Source: Tetradesmus obliquus (taxonomy: Eukaryota > Chlorophyta > Chlorophyceae > Sphaeropleales > Scenedesmaceae). Taken from it: 64,000 nucleotides of DNA. The notes under the pieces were generated by a model. It did not search any database, had not been told where the DNA came from, and saw only the letters and a list, made by a program, of their open reading frames with translations. Position numbers and translations under genes: made by a program. The stretch spans positions 5,022,001 through 5,086,000 of the forward strand of contig CP126193.1 in NCBI GenBank assembly GCA_030272155.1, read 5' to 3'. The first letter of the stretch is position 1, and each line of letters opens with the position of its first letter. Of this stretch, positions 22,762 through 33,978 are shown piece by piece.

Positions 22762-24754
22762 TCAGAACACCAAGTCCGCGTCGTTGCTGGCTGTCAGCAG
22801 GTTGGCTGAGGTGATGCCGTTGGTGTTGTCCTGCATAAGCCCCGTGTCGTACGCTGCTGCTGCTTCTGCCGCCTGCAGGAGCAGCGGCAATCACACGACA
22901 GCACAAGATGCATGTTTCAATGTATTTATTACTGTGCAGACAGCAAGTTGTGACAGCCTACAAGGCAACCTGCGGCTCCAGGTGACAACTGCCTGCTTGC
23001 CAGCAACTTGCACAGCGTTCAGCCCATTGGCTGCTGCACACCGCCAACCTCTGCAACACCGTGCAGGCTGAGATGCTAATACGCAGCATCTGCAGCTGCC
23101 AGCACGCACCTGGGCCTCCTTGCGTGCCAGCTCCTGCGCCGCCACCTTCTGCTTGTTTTTCTGCACCTTCTTCAGCCGGAAGAACTCCTCGCGCTCCAGC
23201 TCATCAAGCTCGCCCTGAGCGGCAGCAGCAGCAGCAGCAGCGACAGCAGCGGCAGCAGTTGGCAGCAGCATTGGGCAGCAGCATTGGGCAGCAGGAGTGG
23301 GTGCACAGCTTGTTAAATGACAACGCCACAGCTGATGCAGCAGCACGCATGCAGCAGAACACAGCACAAGCATGCGCAGCAAACGCTGCTAGGTCAATCA
23401 GCTGTTCAGCTTGCAGCTGGAGCTGTAACGTTGTGGTTAGGTGCATGTCTGGGTGTGGTGCTGCCTGCACATATAACTTATCAAGTGCAGTGCTGCACCT
23501 CATCCTGCAACCTGGTGCCACCCAATGTTCTGCTTGCTAAGCCGAAATCCAGCAATTCCAGCTTACAGTGGTGCAGCTGCTGCATGACAGTCGCAGCTGA
23601 TATGCGTGCGTGCATAGGCCTGCAGGCTGTGCACCGCCATGTCGCCGGTTGCTATGGCGCAGCTGCCGCCACTGCTTCGGCTGCCATTGCCAGGCGACCC
23701 AAAACCAGCCCCAACAACTGGTAATCATGCACAAGACCACCATCCGCACCTTGATGTACGCGATGGTGTTTTCGATCTTGGGCTTGACCACGTTCTCCAG
23801 CGCGTTCACGCGCCTGTTGGTCACCTTGAGCGCCACGTCCAGCGTCATGAAGGCCGTCTGCAGGTTGGCCAGCTGCACCAGCAGCTGGATGGCGCTCAGG
23901 TACGCCTTGCGGCAGCCCTGGATCTGCTGCCCGCCCTTGCCGAGGCCTGCAGGACAGCAGGGGAAGAAGCAGGTGGACAGAAGCAGTTCACAGTTTGTTT
24001 ACATGTGCTGAGGCGAAGCAGGGCCGTGCAAGGAGTGCAGTATGGTGCAGCAGACAGAGGCGCAGTGCAACAGCTGCGCCGTGCGTACAGCTTGCTTGGC
24101 TAGCATAGCGTAAGTGACGCCTGAGTACAGCTATGCACAGGGCTGGCGAAACTGATGCCACGCTGCGCACCACCCTGCTGCTGCTTCTGTCCGCTGTGCA
24201 TGCTGCAGCCTGAAACAGCAGGGCCCATTACTGTCTGCATCGGAGCTGCTCTCAGAGCTGCTCTGCAACCTGCGCTGCGCAGGCTGGGGTGCTGCACTCC
24301 AACAGCAGCTATGGTGCTGCTGCTGTTCAAAACTGAACACACAAACCCTGCTGCTGCCGTGCTGCTGCTGCGCCCTACCTGTGAGCTCCATCTTGGTCTC
24401 CCCGGGTTCGCTGACCGACTCAAACTTCGGGATCTTTACTCCTGCAATGTTCTCCTGGCTGGAGTACACCTTGAGTGTGGCACGGTCAACGTTGTCAAAC
24501 ACAGTGTGCTTGATGCTGTCGCCGCCAGCATACTTGGCCTCTGCCAGGGAGAAGAAGGATCCCTTCATGGCATCTCCCATGCCATTCTTTGCCTCCACAA
24601 TCTCCCTCAGCAGCTGGCGGTAGCGCACAGTCAGCGCATCTGCTTTCTTCTTGAGCAGCGCATGGCCCTTGGTAGCGCCGACTAGGCGGGCCTTCATCAC
24701 CGTCAGCACCGTGACAGTGGGAGGCACTGTGTAGCGATTGGTGGAGCCCGACAT
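22762..24754 (-). CDS. VMA8: V-type H+-ATPase subunit D (V1 central stalk)
   Basis: Four exons: 24754-24379, 23946-23750, 23214-23110 and 22872-22762 (262 aa). Subunit D forms the rotating shaft of the V1 sector, coupling ATP hydrolysis to proton transport into the vacuole and related compartments. Family blocks: VPPTVTVLTVMKARLVGAT, GHALLKKKADALTVRYRQLL, and GLGKGGQQIQGCRKAYLSA across the exon 1/2 join. Exon 2 also carries LVQLANLQTAFMTLDVALK and TNRRVNALENVVKPKIENTI; exon 3 has GELDELEREEFFRLKKVQ. The length equals plant subunit D (about 260). The last exon encodes the variable Asn/Ala-rich tail. The intron before exon 3 ends in a CTG-rich tract joined to the acceptor. A 12-base GGCAGCAGCATT repeat inside it (about 23260-23290) is a local microsatellite. 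Confidence 0.95.
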
Positions 24755-26003
24755 GCTGCTCCAATTCTTCTATCGCTGGGCTGCTGCCCACTAGGAAGCC
24801 TTTGAGACAGGCAAGCTGTTCTGCTGCTTCACTGCTGTGCCTGGAAGGGTTGTGCCTGCCCTTCACGGGCTGCCGGTGTGCAGGCGTTGCTGACAAGTGT
24901 AGTATACGTTTGTGATCAGAGTGGTGGAGGATGGTGCCGGGGCCCCATCAAGCGAGGCTACGTGGTCTTGCCTCCCGAGCTCTGCTTGACGGTCGTGCGA
25001 GCGTGATCTGTGAAACTGCAGGCGAGGATAGAAAACTAGTGGAACCAAAGACACGCATATGCGCTTTCCCTGCTCTGACGTAGCGAATTGCAGTCCGGTT
25101 CAGCCAAACCCTACTGCCTGGGACCTTGCAACAGATGGCGGATGCCACTTGTCCTGTGCTGAGCCTGGTTGTGGGGAACTGTCGCTGGTGCATGACAGCC
25201 TTTTCACACTTTCATCTCATGAAGTTGAGTGCTATCACGCTTTGCAGCCTCTACTTCACACTGTGACAGCGATGGCTCAGCTGGCTGTGCTGCACATGCA
25301 CCTGCTGGGCCCAACTCACTGCTGCAATGCTGCTGCCTGCTCTACACACATTTGAATGTCATTAGCAGGTTTTCAGATTGATGCTTTCACACCTGTACAA
25401 GCATATCTAGGCAGGGTAGATGGAGGCGAGCGTGCCATTGTTTGCTGAGCAAACTCTGCTCTGCAAGCAGTGCCGAATGCCCAAGGCCAGCAAGCATGTC
25501 GCCTAGCCTGAGGCACATTACTGCTGCGATCTACCTACGTTGGGAGCAATAACACCGCTATGGCTATGCCCCATTGACTGTAGATGGCTGGTAATGCAGC
25601 TTCCTGCTGTGACAGCAGTGCTGTCCAACAGCTGCGAGTTTCAAGCTGTCATGCTGCCTGCTCTGCTTAGTGAGCCACGTGTTCATGTCACTGCTGCCGA
25701 GTGTGCACTGCTGTGTGGGCTGTCATTCAGCTGCACTGCTGTGTAGGCTGTCAGTTGTGACCATGCTGCAGGATGCTGATTCGTTTGCGCAACGCTGCTG
25801 CTGCTGCTCCTGCTGCTGGTGTTTCCGGCTGCAAGTCTTGCAGACAATGAACAGACAGAGACTGCCGAGGTGTCCAAAAAGCCCCACACCAGAAAATACT
25901 TGCGCGTTAAGGTACTGTTACATCAGTAACATCATGCTGCGCTTGACATCAATACACAGCAGCTGCCTGTCGCCTGCCAGCTGACCACTCCAGCAGCTAC
26001 AGC
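24755..26003. other. 1.25-kb intergenic stretch upstream of V-ATPase D
   Basis: The right part is the 3' flank of the eL38 gene and the left part the V-ATPase D promoter. A plus-strand frame at 25059-25355 (98 codons, with several Cys and His) has no recognisable family and no upstream support. The phrase GCAGTGCTGTCCAAC and other GCTG-rich bits are background. Confidence 0.35.
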
Positions 26004-27161
26004 TTAGGCGAGGTCCTGCACCTGCAGACCTGCTCGCACAAGGCAGCAGCAGCAGCACCACAAATTACATTGTATCAGCATGTGACATTTCTTGATTGGC
26101 AGAACAGCCATGCAGGCAGCGGTGCAACAGACTGCGCGGCTGCTGTTGTGCAGGTCCAAGTTCTCTATTACAAGCAGGTGCTGCTCATGTCTTCCCTGCC
26201 GCCCCGTCTGGCCACGCTGCCTGTCTGAACTCTGCACTGATGTAATTACTGCCTGGACATGCTTTTGATTGAAACGAGCTCCTGCTGCCGTTGCTGCCGT
26301 TGCTGCTGTTGCTGCAGCAGCTGCTCCTGCTGCTGTTGCTGCTGCTCCTGCTGACGTACGCCACGGCCTTTGCTTGCGCTGCCTCTTGCAACCCGACTGC
26401 TGACCATCAAAAGCAGCTGCACCGCCAGCTGCTGTCCTGCTGTGCTGGCTGTGCCCGCAAACACTCCAGCTGGCTGCATGCTGCTCAGTCCTCTGCTCCA
26501 ACGCACATGCGAGTCTTGCTGTAACTGCCTTGCAGCCACTGCCGCAGCCCAACTGCTCCAGCTGTTTTGCTGCTAAGTCATGCTGCCTGCGTGTGGCAGC
26601 CCTCACCTGGGGGCAGAGACTGCTTGAGCTTGTCTGCCTTCTCTGTGTCCTGCACGCACAGGGTGTACAGGTACTTGCTGCACCTGACCTTGAACTTGGT
26701 GACACCAGTCTTGGTCTTCTTGATCTTAACTGACCGCGCGTCCTTGCGGCGCGCAGTCAGCAAGAAGTCCTTGATCTCAGTGATCTGCCTGGGCTGCAGG
26801 CCGGCAACGCAGGCATCACATCAACAGCCAGCAACAGGGGCAGCAGCAACGCACGTGTCAGCATCATGGCTGTTGGCAAGGAGGTGCTGCTGCAGCTTGC
26901 TGCCTGTGTTGCTGTCGTAAGCATGCCATGCTGTAAGACACTTTGGCTCTTCTATGGGCTGCTCCATGCAGTATGGGAACTGCCTTGCTGCTGTGCTGCC
27001 GTCGCTGCTGATCATTGTCCATGTGCTTCTGGGGAACGACTGGGGCTCTGAAAGCATCAAAATCTTCCGTTCAATCTATATATGCGCTGAACAGCGCTAC
27101 TAGCACAGCGTGCAGCCGCCGACTACGCTAAACAGGGCTCGCTGCAAAATCAACGCACCAT
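26004..27161 (-). CDS. RPL38: 60S ribosomal protein eL38
   Basis: Three coding exons: 27161-27159, 26793-26607 and 26029-26004 (71 aa). The protein begins [20 protein letters not shown], continues with [20 protein letters not shown] and ends in the family form KLKQSLPPG followed by LQVQDLA. Length and motifs fit eL38, a component of the large ribosomal subunit. Exon 1 contains only the ATG as coding sequence, followed at once by GTGCGT; an intron directly after the start codon is common in ribosomal protein genes of plants and algae. The 577-bp last intron contains a CAG-rich block on the sense strand (26280-26360), an exception to the CTG-before-acceptor trend. Confidence 0.92.
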
Positions 27162-30100
27162 CTTGAATGGAAGCCCTTTAAGATGAGGTGCCACAAGCGC
27201 GAAAGAGGAAAGATACTGGCGAGGCTTGCTGCATTTGGAGCACACCCGTGTGTGTTATTCAAGGCGAGGGTAACACGAATAGCTGAGTGCAGAAGGCCGA
27301 TCGAGGCCGCCAGTTCACTGTTACCATGTTTATGATGACAGAAAACGTGCTTTCAACAGGCCTTGTAAGCAGCTGCTTCTTGTCTCACCATGCAGTGACT
27401 GATGGTGTGTGCGCTCTGCTGCCGTGCTGTTCAGACCGTATTACTGCATGTTTACGGTAGTTTGGACACGCTCGGTTCTATCCAGGGCACTAGTTTGCTG
27501 GATGGTGGCTGCACGACTGATGAAGCAGCACCCCCACCCGCCCATGAAGATGCCAGCAAGTTGGCATGCAAGCACGTGTGCTGCTCCCAGCAGCAAGCCA
27601 CAAGCCCTGCTATTGCTTTGCACTGTTGCCTCCATGACTTCCATTGGCGAAGCTATCAACGGCGGCACTTCCTTGGTGTGATACAGTGCACAAGCTGTGA
27701 CGGCACCTGCTGGCCCACTGGCTGTGGACATCAAGCTGGTGTGTTGCAAGTTGCAGATGCTGGGAGCTAGTGTGTGTGTTGCAAATTGCAGCTCATGGGA
27801 GTTAGGCTCGTACACACCACAATGCTGCATTTGCCAGAAGCGAAATAGCCACCTTTTACATCAGTCACCCATGGAACTGTGCCAACAAGTGCCAACAAGT
27901 GACTTGTTCTGGGATTCAGCAACATGCCCACCGCTGCAACTGGGCCGCAGCCACATGGTTGCTGAACCCAACCTGTTTGTACACCTTCAAACGTATCAAA
28001 GGGTATATTGGTGCTGCACCAACTGCCAGCTCAAGTGTGCTGCTGTCCCTGTGGGCTGCTTCGCAATGTACTCGCACACACCATGCGGAACCCACTGTGA
28101 CTCTCGGTGTCGCACAACATGCTGCGGACAGCAATGGTCACGCGCTGTTCAAAGAGAGCTGTATGCATGCCGCCGCAGCTTGGCAGGCTGCCATTTGCCA
28201 CTCATCAGCACCCGTGCAACAGCCGTTGCATGCCTATCGCGCCAATCATCCGCATGCCGAAGCATTGCCACGGCGATTTTGCCAGACACCATCAACTGTA
28301 CGACATTGTTCAACAGCACTTCTGCACACACTGGCCAGTCCCTGCTGACAGCAGAGTCTCAACTCTTGTCAACAGATGCTGTCAGCAGCGCTCCCACCTG
28401 GCACCCTGGGAGCTTCACAACATGCACTTGGCTGCATACATCACACCACTGCTGTAGTCAGCTGAAGTACACTGCACGTGTGGCGCCACACTGAATGCAT
28501 GAAATAGATGCTGGCCGATAAATCTTGCAACCATACATCAGCGCACCATGAAGCGGGGAACTTTGTAGGACTGCAGCCACATGTGTAGGTGAATGTGCTT
28601 TGTTGAACATACATATTGTGTGATCAAAGCGGCATGGGCTGTGGGCGGCTGATGTGCTGAGGCATGTGTCACCAAACAACCCAGAACGGTGGTCAGCGTC
28701 CGTGACTGCTCTCCACTCCCAGTCACACATCCCACAACTTCTGCAGCGCGTCAACAACTGACGACAACCACACCTCCACCAAGGACCATCCGCTGACAGC
28801 CACACTGCACGTGCTGCGACAGAGGACCTGCAACACTGCTTCTGCACCTTCGCAAACATAAATACCTCACACTCTCTTCAGACACTGGACTGCAGGGTGA
28901 GTAGATGCTGTTGTGTGCTGTGGGATTTGTATCAGCAACATCGTATCACAGGTAAGGCATCTCCCAGGGGCATGAAGTGAGCCCTGGAGCATTGCTGCAG
29001 TGTCGAACCCTTTCAGACGCAAACATGAGTACATGGCCAGTGGGCCTTGCTGAGTAACAACCAGAACCTGGCCACTGCTCTGCACTTGCAGCCTGCAGCA
29101 GCAGCAGCACTTAAACCTCCATTGTGCATGTGCACTTCTCCCAGGCAGACTCACAATCTGCTCAGCCCAGCGCCAGCGACTTTTCAGCGCATGCACCACA
29201 GGACCCGCACACAGCGTCTGGTATGCTGTGGTTGTGTTTGCTAGGGTGGTTGACATGTTCTCAACATAAAAACGATAACAACAGTTCATGCCTCAGCAGC
29301 AAGTAACCATAACACAGCCCCAATACATGCAACATACTGTGGGCTGTGGAAAGAAGATTGTGATACCCAGTACCAACCAGCCCTGCACCACAATGATGCT
29401 GTGGTTGTGATTGGGCTGTGTACTGTCTGATCTATCCGCACCAGCCATAACACTGCCACAGCAGCGGCAGCGGCAAAGCTCCAGAGTGCTATCACTATAC
29501 TCGACCCTGGCAGCCCAAGAGAGGCTGCACGCTTGTTATGCACCAGTCCTGTGAATCCCTACACTGTCACCAAACACACGGCACCCGCACGGACTCCTGT
29601 TATGCTGTGTTTGGCATGGCGACACTCCTCTCTCTGTGCCAACCAACCTGCCAACGACACGATGCAAGGTGCTCTCCCAGTATGGCACCCACCCACACAC
29701 CTGTAGGCTACACACAAGGCACTACACGCAAGACAGGCTATGTTCCCGCCTGATGCTCTTGGCAGAACATCCCCAACAGACATGCCTAGGAACATTTAAA
29801 TGGCAGTCCTGCTGTGCCTACGTGACACTACGTGTAGCTGTGTTGTTGTACATACACCTTTCTCTGCGCCCACTCTGCTGGGCGAGGTGTGTAACGGCCA
29901 AAACCCACTTATATGGCCTCCAACGCATCTCTGCTGTTGTAACCACCAAATTGTGTGACTAGCAAGGGAAGCCGCACACAACCGCACGCCACCTTGCTCT
30001 GCAATGAAACTAGAAGCAATGCAATATGAGCATGTGTCTGGGGGCACTACGCAATGGGGCTGCATGTGATGGCAACCCAGCAACAACACCTCGTGCTAGC

Positions 30101-30934
30101 CTGAGACAAAAAGCGCAAACAGATTTGCACCCACCGAGCAGCAGCAGTGGCCCCATCGCCTCTATGCACTGCTCACCCACTCCCACGGCTGTAGACGCGG
30201 TCCCTACCGTAGGCAACAGAGACAGCCTGGCAACACAAATGTAAACCTGTACACACACGAGAGCGACAGGCGGCAACACAACTATGTCGAGCTTCTGCCG
30301 GACAAAGCGCGGCTGATCAACGGCTTGACCACAACTCAACACGCATGCACCCCACATGTTGCTACGCACACAGCTCTACATAGACCATTGGGCCCTGGCT
30401 GTCACTGCACACCTGGTTTCAACAGCTGTTGCACAGCAATGCTGTGTGACACTGTGCTCTGCCAGGGTAACAATAAAGGCTGCTGCCGCAGCTGTATATA
30501 GCATATATGCATGCACACACACGACCCCGGGGGCACAGGAGTTCCTCTCCGCACATCCTTGCCACGCATCACTCTGCACCCGCTCCATCCCTTATGTAAG
30601 AATAAGATTTGCCCTACTGCCAGCCACACACGCTCATGTACATACACGGTGCATGCGCTGCACTTACACAGCACCACACACCACCCATGTGCACTTACAC
30701 AGCACCACACACCACCCATGTGCACTTACACAGCACCACACACCACCCATGTGCACTTACACAGCACCACACACCACCCATGTGCAGGCACCGCAGATGA
30801 CGCACCACATGCCCCCGGTGTCACTGCAGAGCTGCATCCCCCAGCAGGACCAACACACTCCAACCACTTTGCACACTGCAGTATCAGTTGCAGACCGCCC
30901 TAGCCACGGCTGCTGGGCCTGCTGCTGCTGCTGC
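27162..30934. other. 3.8-kb gene-poor stretch
   Basis: No ORF here resembles a known protein, although frames up to 265 codons are open (27697-28494, +). The left end is the eL38 promoter and is AT-richer near 27060-27080. A 37-bp imperfect tandem duplication with TTGCAAGTTGCAG / TTGCAAATTGCAG lies at about 27738-27805, and GTGCCAACAA is doubled near 27880. The region 28900-30600 is CACA-rich on the plus strand. A 31-bp minisatellite at 30660-30783 is listed separately. It could hold a non-coding transcript or a very decayed mobile element, and I cannot tell which. Confidence 0.35.
30660..30783. repeat. 31-bp minisatellite, four perfect copies
   Basis: The unit begins GCACTTACACAGCACC and ends CCACCCATGT. 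Four identical copies start at 30660, 30691, 30722 and 30753. Perfect identity suggests a young or homogenised array. It lies just downstream of the stop of the minus-strand membrane-protein gene. Confidence 0.95.
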
Positions 30935-33107
30935 TCAAAAGGCGGCATCCACGGACGCGCGGCGGCTGCCGCCGCGTGGCGTGCTGATGGTGAAGCTGCG
31001 GCGCAGCGCCTCGCGCATCTTGCGCAGCGTGGCGCTGCCCTCGCTGGGCTGCACAATCAGGCTGCCGTCCTTGTCAGCAATTGCGGCCACATCCCTGCTG
31101 TCCCTGCTGAAGCTGCGGCGCAGGAAGGCTGCTGCGCCTGATGTGGGCAGCGGCGGGCGTGCATTGCTGGGCGTGGTGATGCTGGCGTTGGGGCTGGCAA
31201 TGTCCAGTGAGCTGCGCAGGCTGCTGCTGCCGCTGCTGTTCATGCTGAAGGCCTTCTTCATGGACTTGAAGCTCTTGCTGAGGCCCTTCTTGAGTGCCTT
31301 GGTGCTGCTGACTGGCTTCTGATCCTTTTGGTCCTTGCCCTTGGGCTTGACTGCCAGCGGCGGCAGGCCAGCCGACACTGCGCCATCAAATGCAGCTGCA
31401 TCGATGTCGCTGCCGGGCGTGCCTGGCTGTGGCACAGAGTCCTCTGTTGAGGCAGCTGCCTCTGCCTCTGCAGTGCTGCTGGGGGCGTCTGGAGTTGCGC
31501 AGCGCGCCAGCTCAAGCAGCAGCACGGCTGGCTCCGCTGGCTCTGCTGCAGTGGCGGCAGCAGCAGCGAATGCACTGGCAGCTGGTGCTGGCTGTGCCTT
31601 GGCAGGGCTGTCGGCTGCACTGCCCACCTCCACCACTGCACTGATCAGCTCATCGCTGCTGCTGCTGGCTGCCAGCTGCGGCTCAGCAGACTCAGCAGGT
31701 CCGGCAGGTGCCGCTGCTGTCACCACCGTGCTGTTGTGCTCTGCAGTGCTGATCTTTGCTGCTGCTGCAGGCGCAGCTGCCTTGTTCTTGCGTGGCACGT
31801 GGCGTGTTGCGCGCCTCCTGTCGCGCCTGGGCATGCTGCGGCCATCCAGGCTGAGTGCCACCGCCCCCACTGCAGCACCAACAGGAGCAGCTGCCACCAG
31901 CAGGCCTGCAGGTTCAGCAGCATCGGCAGACTTGTCAGAAAAGGCGTGAGGGCTGCCGCCCCAAGGCAGTCCCGGACGAGGTTTGCAGATGCTGTTGCCG
32001 CGCAACAAGTTTACTTGCGCTGTGTCACTACAGCATAGTCAGACAAGCTGCGGGCGCTGCAAGCAGTGACGCTGCGTTGGGCAGCTGCCAGCGCCTTTAT
32101 GAAGTCGAGATGCAGAAGTCGAGATGCAGAGATCCATGAATAAACCCAGCATACTGCAAGCAAATGCACTGCATGGCAGCATGATGCATGCAGCAGCTCA
32201 CCTGCAGAGGCTGCTGCCGCTGGCAGCACAGCGCTGACTGCCACTGCTCCAGCTGCACTCAGTGCCATGCCCAGCGTCCACCTGTGCACAGCAACACAGA
32301 ACATGCTGGGTTAGTGGAGCCGACCAGTGACTGCAGGGTCTGCATGCAAGACATATGCACGCAGGGAGAGGAGATTGCTGAGGCCACATGTGAGCAGAGG
32401 CTGGCACACTGCTTGCTGTGTTGTCCCATGCAGCTCACCTTGCGCGTGGGTGGCGCCTTGCCTTGAGGGCAGCATACTTGGCAATCCTGGTGACCAACTC
32501 CTGCAAGGCCAGACGTTTGTTTGCTGGTCAGCATCCACCTGGCAGGGAAGTTTGTTGAGTCAAACTGTAGCCCTGGCAGCCTGGCAGCCCATGGCTCACC
32601 TGGAACTCTGTCGCACAGAAGTACCCGTCATCTTTGATATTGGACTCCTGCAGGCGCAAGGAAACGAGGTCAAAGCGCAGCCTAGGGAGACCAGCTCGAT
32701 CTCGGGCATCACAGCGGACGCGGTTACTGAAATGCAGCGAATCCCTTTCAGGCCCCCACCTGCACAAAGCGAGCGATCTCCCTGTCCGTGACCTCTCCAA
32801 GCTTGATGCCTGCAGCAGGAGAAGAATGCACATGCTGTCGTCAAAAGTCTGACTTGAGTGCCATGCCGGCCGCTCAGGGCACAAAAAATTACATATCTAG
32901 ACAGCTTGAAATGCAAGTGTGCGATTGGTATTTGATGAAAGCCTCACCGCTGCTGGAGCAGAGTTCCCTGAGGCTGGCCAGTGTGTCCGCAGCATGGGCA
33001 GCTACAGTCTCGCTGCTCATCTTGCCAGATGCCCGAAACTGCTCAAGACAAGCATTGCGGACGGCAACGCTGTCCAGGCACTCGCTGAGGCGATCAAGCA
33101 GTTTCAT
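30935..33107 (-). CDS. Unknown protein with small helical N-domain and membrane segment
   Basis: Six exons fit by phase: 33107-32948, 32809-32760, 32647-32600, 32500-32439, 32281-32202 and 31905-30935 (456 aa). I do not recognise a named family. Residues 1 to about 105 are encoded by small exons and look conserved in style: LLDRLSECLDSVAVRNACL, a Ser/Ala helix, IKLGEVTDREIARFVQ, ESNIKDDGYFCATEFQ, and ELVTRIAKYAALKARRHPRA. The IKDDGYFCATEFQ piece resembles an EF-hand-like loop, but I cannot show calcium ligands in full. Residues about 120-160 form a long hydrophobic Ala/Val stretch, probably one or two membrane spans. The rest is low-complexity and ends in a basic Ser/Arg-rich tail (SKSFKSMKKAFSMN; LRRSFSRDSRD; LRRSFTISTPRGGSRRASVD) rich in RxxS-type phosphorylation sites. 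Divergent from APE2. Confidence 0.65.
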
Positions 33108-33148
33108 CGTTGCGCACTGAGCAGACGGAGCAGATCGTAATGATATAA

Positions 33149-33328
33149 TCAGAGAACTAGGCAGTCTAGGAGGTGCGCACGCGGGAATGCGGGAGCTGGA
33201 GGTGCTTCATCAGGCCAGACCATTTGCCCGCCGTAACAGGTTACAAATCGGCCAAGCATCTCCAAGGTATTCTTGCCGTTCATCACCCTTCTAATTGCAT
33301 CAACCAAGCTACAAAGCCTCGATGCCAT
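33149..33328 (-). other. 59-codon small ORF upstream of the unknown membrane-protein gene
   Basis: ATG at 33328 opens a 59-codon frame (starts MASRLCSLVDAIRRVMNG, contains TCYGGQMVWPDEAPP) that stops 41 bases before the ATG of the membrane-protein gene. It has low repeat content compared with chance ORFs here. It could be an upstream ORF in the 5' UTR, an exon of a longer first exon set, or chance. Confidence 0.25.
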
Positions 33329-33978
33329 GCTTTGGAGCCTTGACAGGGGGATCTGTCAAGCATTCAAACTGCACAATCAGCACCCAGGGCTCCCTGAACA
33401 GCGTGACTTGTGTAATATAATAGTCTAGTAGCAAAACCTACAATTAAAGGGTGAAAGCCGATAGATCCTGCACCTGGGACAAATGACAACAGCAGGACAG
33501 CACTGTGCAGTGGATCCTCCCTGGTGTGGGTGCTGATGCATGCAAAACCACAGCACTGGCGTGCAACGTTGAAAAATTGCCATTGAATCACAACAGTAAT
33601 CAGTTGCGTTCCTTTGTAGACGTCCAGACTGTTTACGTTGGCATTTGAGCTTCCATGGCCGCAGGCCCTCAGGACTCCTGAAGTTTGGCACAACAGTGGT
33701 GTTGGCGGCAACGCCGAATATCGATCACGTCACTTCAGCTTATTGCGGCCTAATTTTGAAACTTTGCTCGCATAGCCGGTTGAGAACACAACTTAGACGA
33801 TCGATGACATTGTGAAACTCGGCATGCTCAATCAGCCACCTGTGAACTGCAGCCAAGGTCACCACCTGAAACATTTGTTTAGTTAACAGTCTTTGCGGCA
33901 ACAGCGGTGCTTTGACGTGTGGCATTTCGTTGAAGTAGCTGCTAGCCTTCTGCTTCTGTCGTGTGCAGTTGAGGCGCG
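33329..33978. promoter_or_regulatory. Divergent promoter region, unknown membrane protein / APE2
   Basis: About 870 bp separate the two start codons. This part is AT-richer and nearly free of CTG runs. A minus-strand frame at 33740-33994 (84 codons, ends VLNRLCEQSFKIRPQ) is open but unrecognised and overlaps the APE2 start. A promoter role is inferred from position. Confidence 0.35.

Noticed and set aside
27697..28494. 265-codon plus-strand ORF in the gene-poor stretch
   Set aside because: No recognisable domain, many scattered Cys, and no splice or context support; not listed as a gene.
30660..30783. Possible CRISPR-like array
   Set aside because: Units are directly adjacent without spacers, and the genome is eukaryotic; it is a simple minisatellite.
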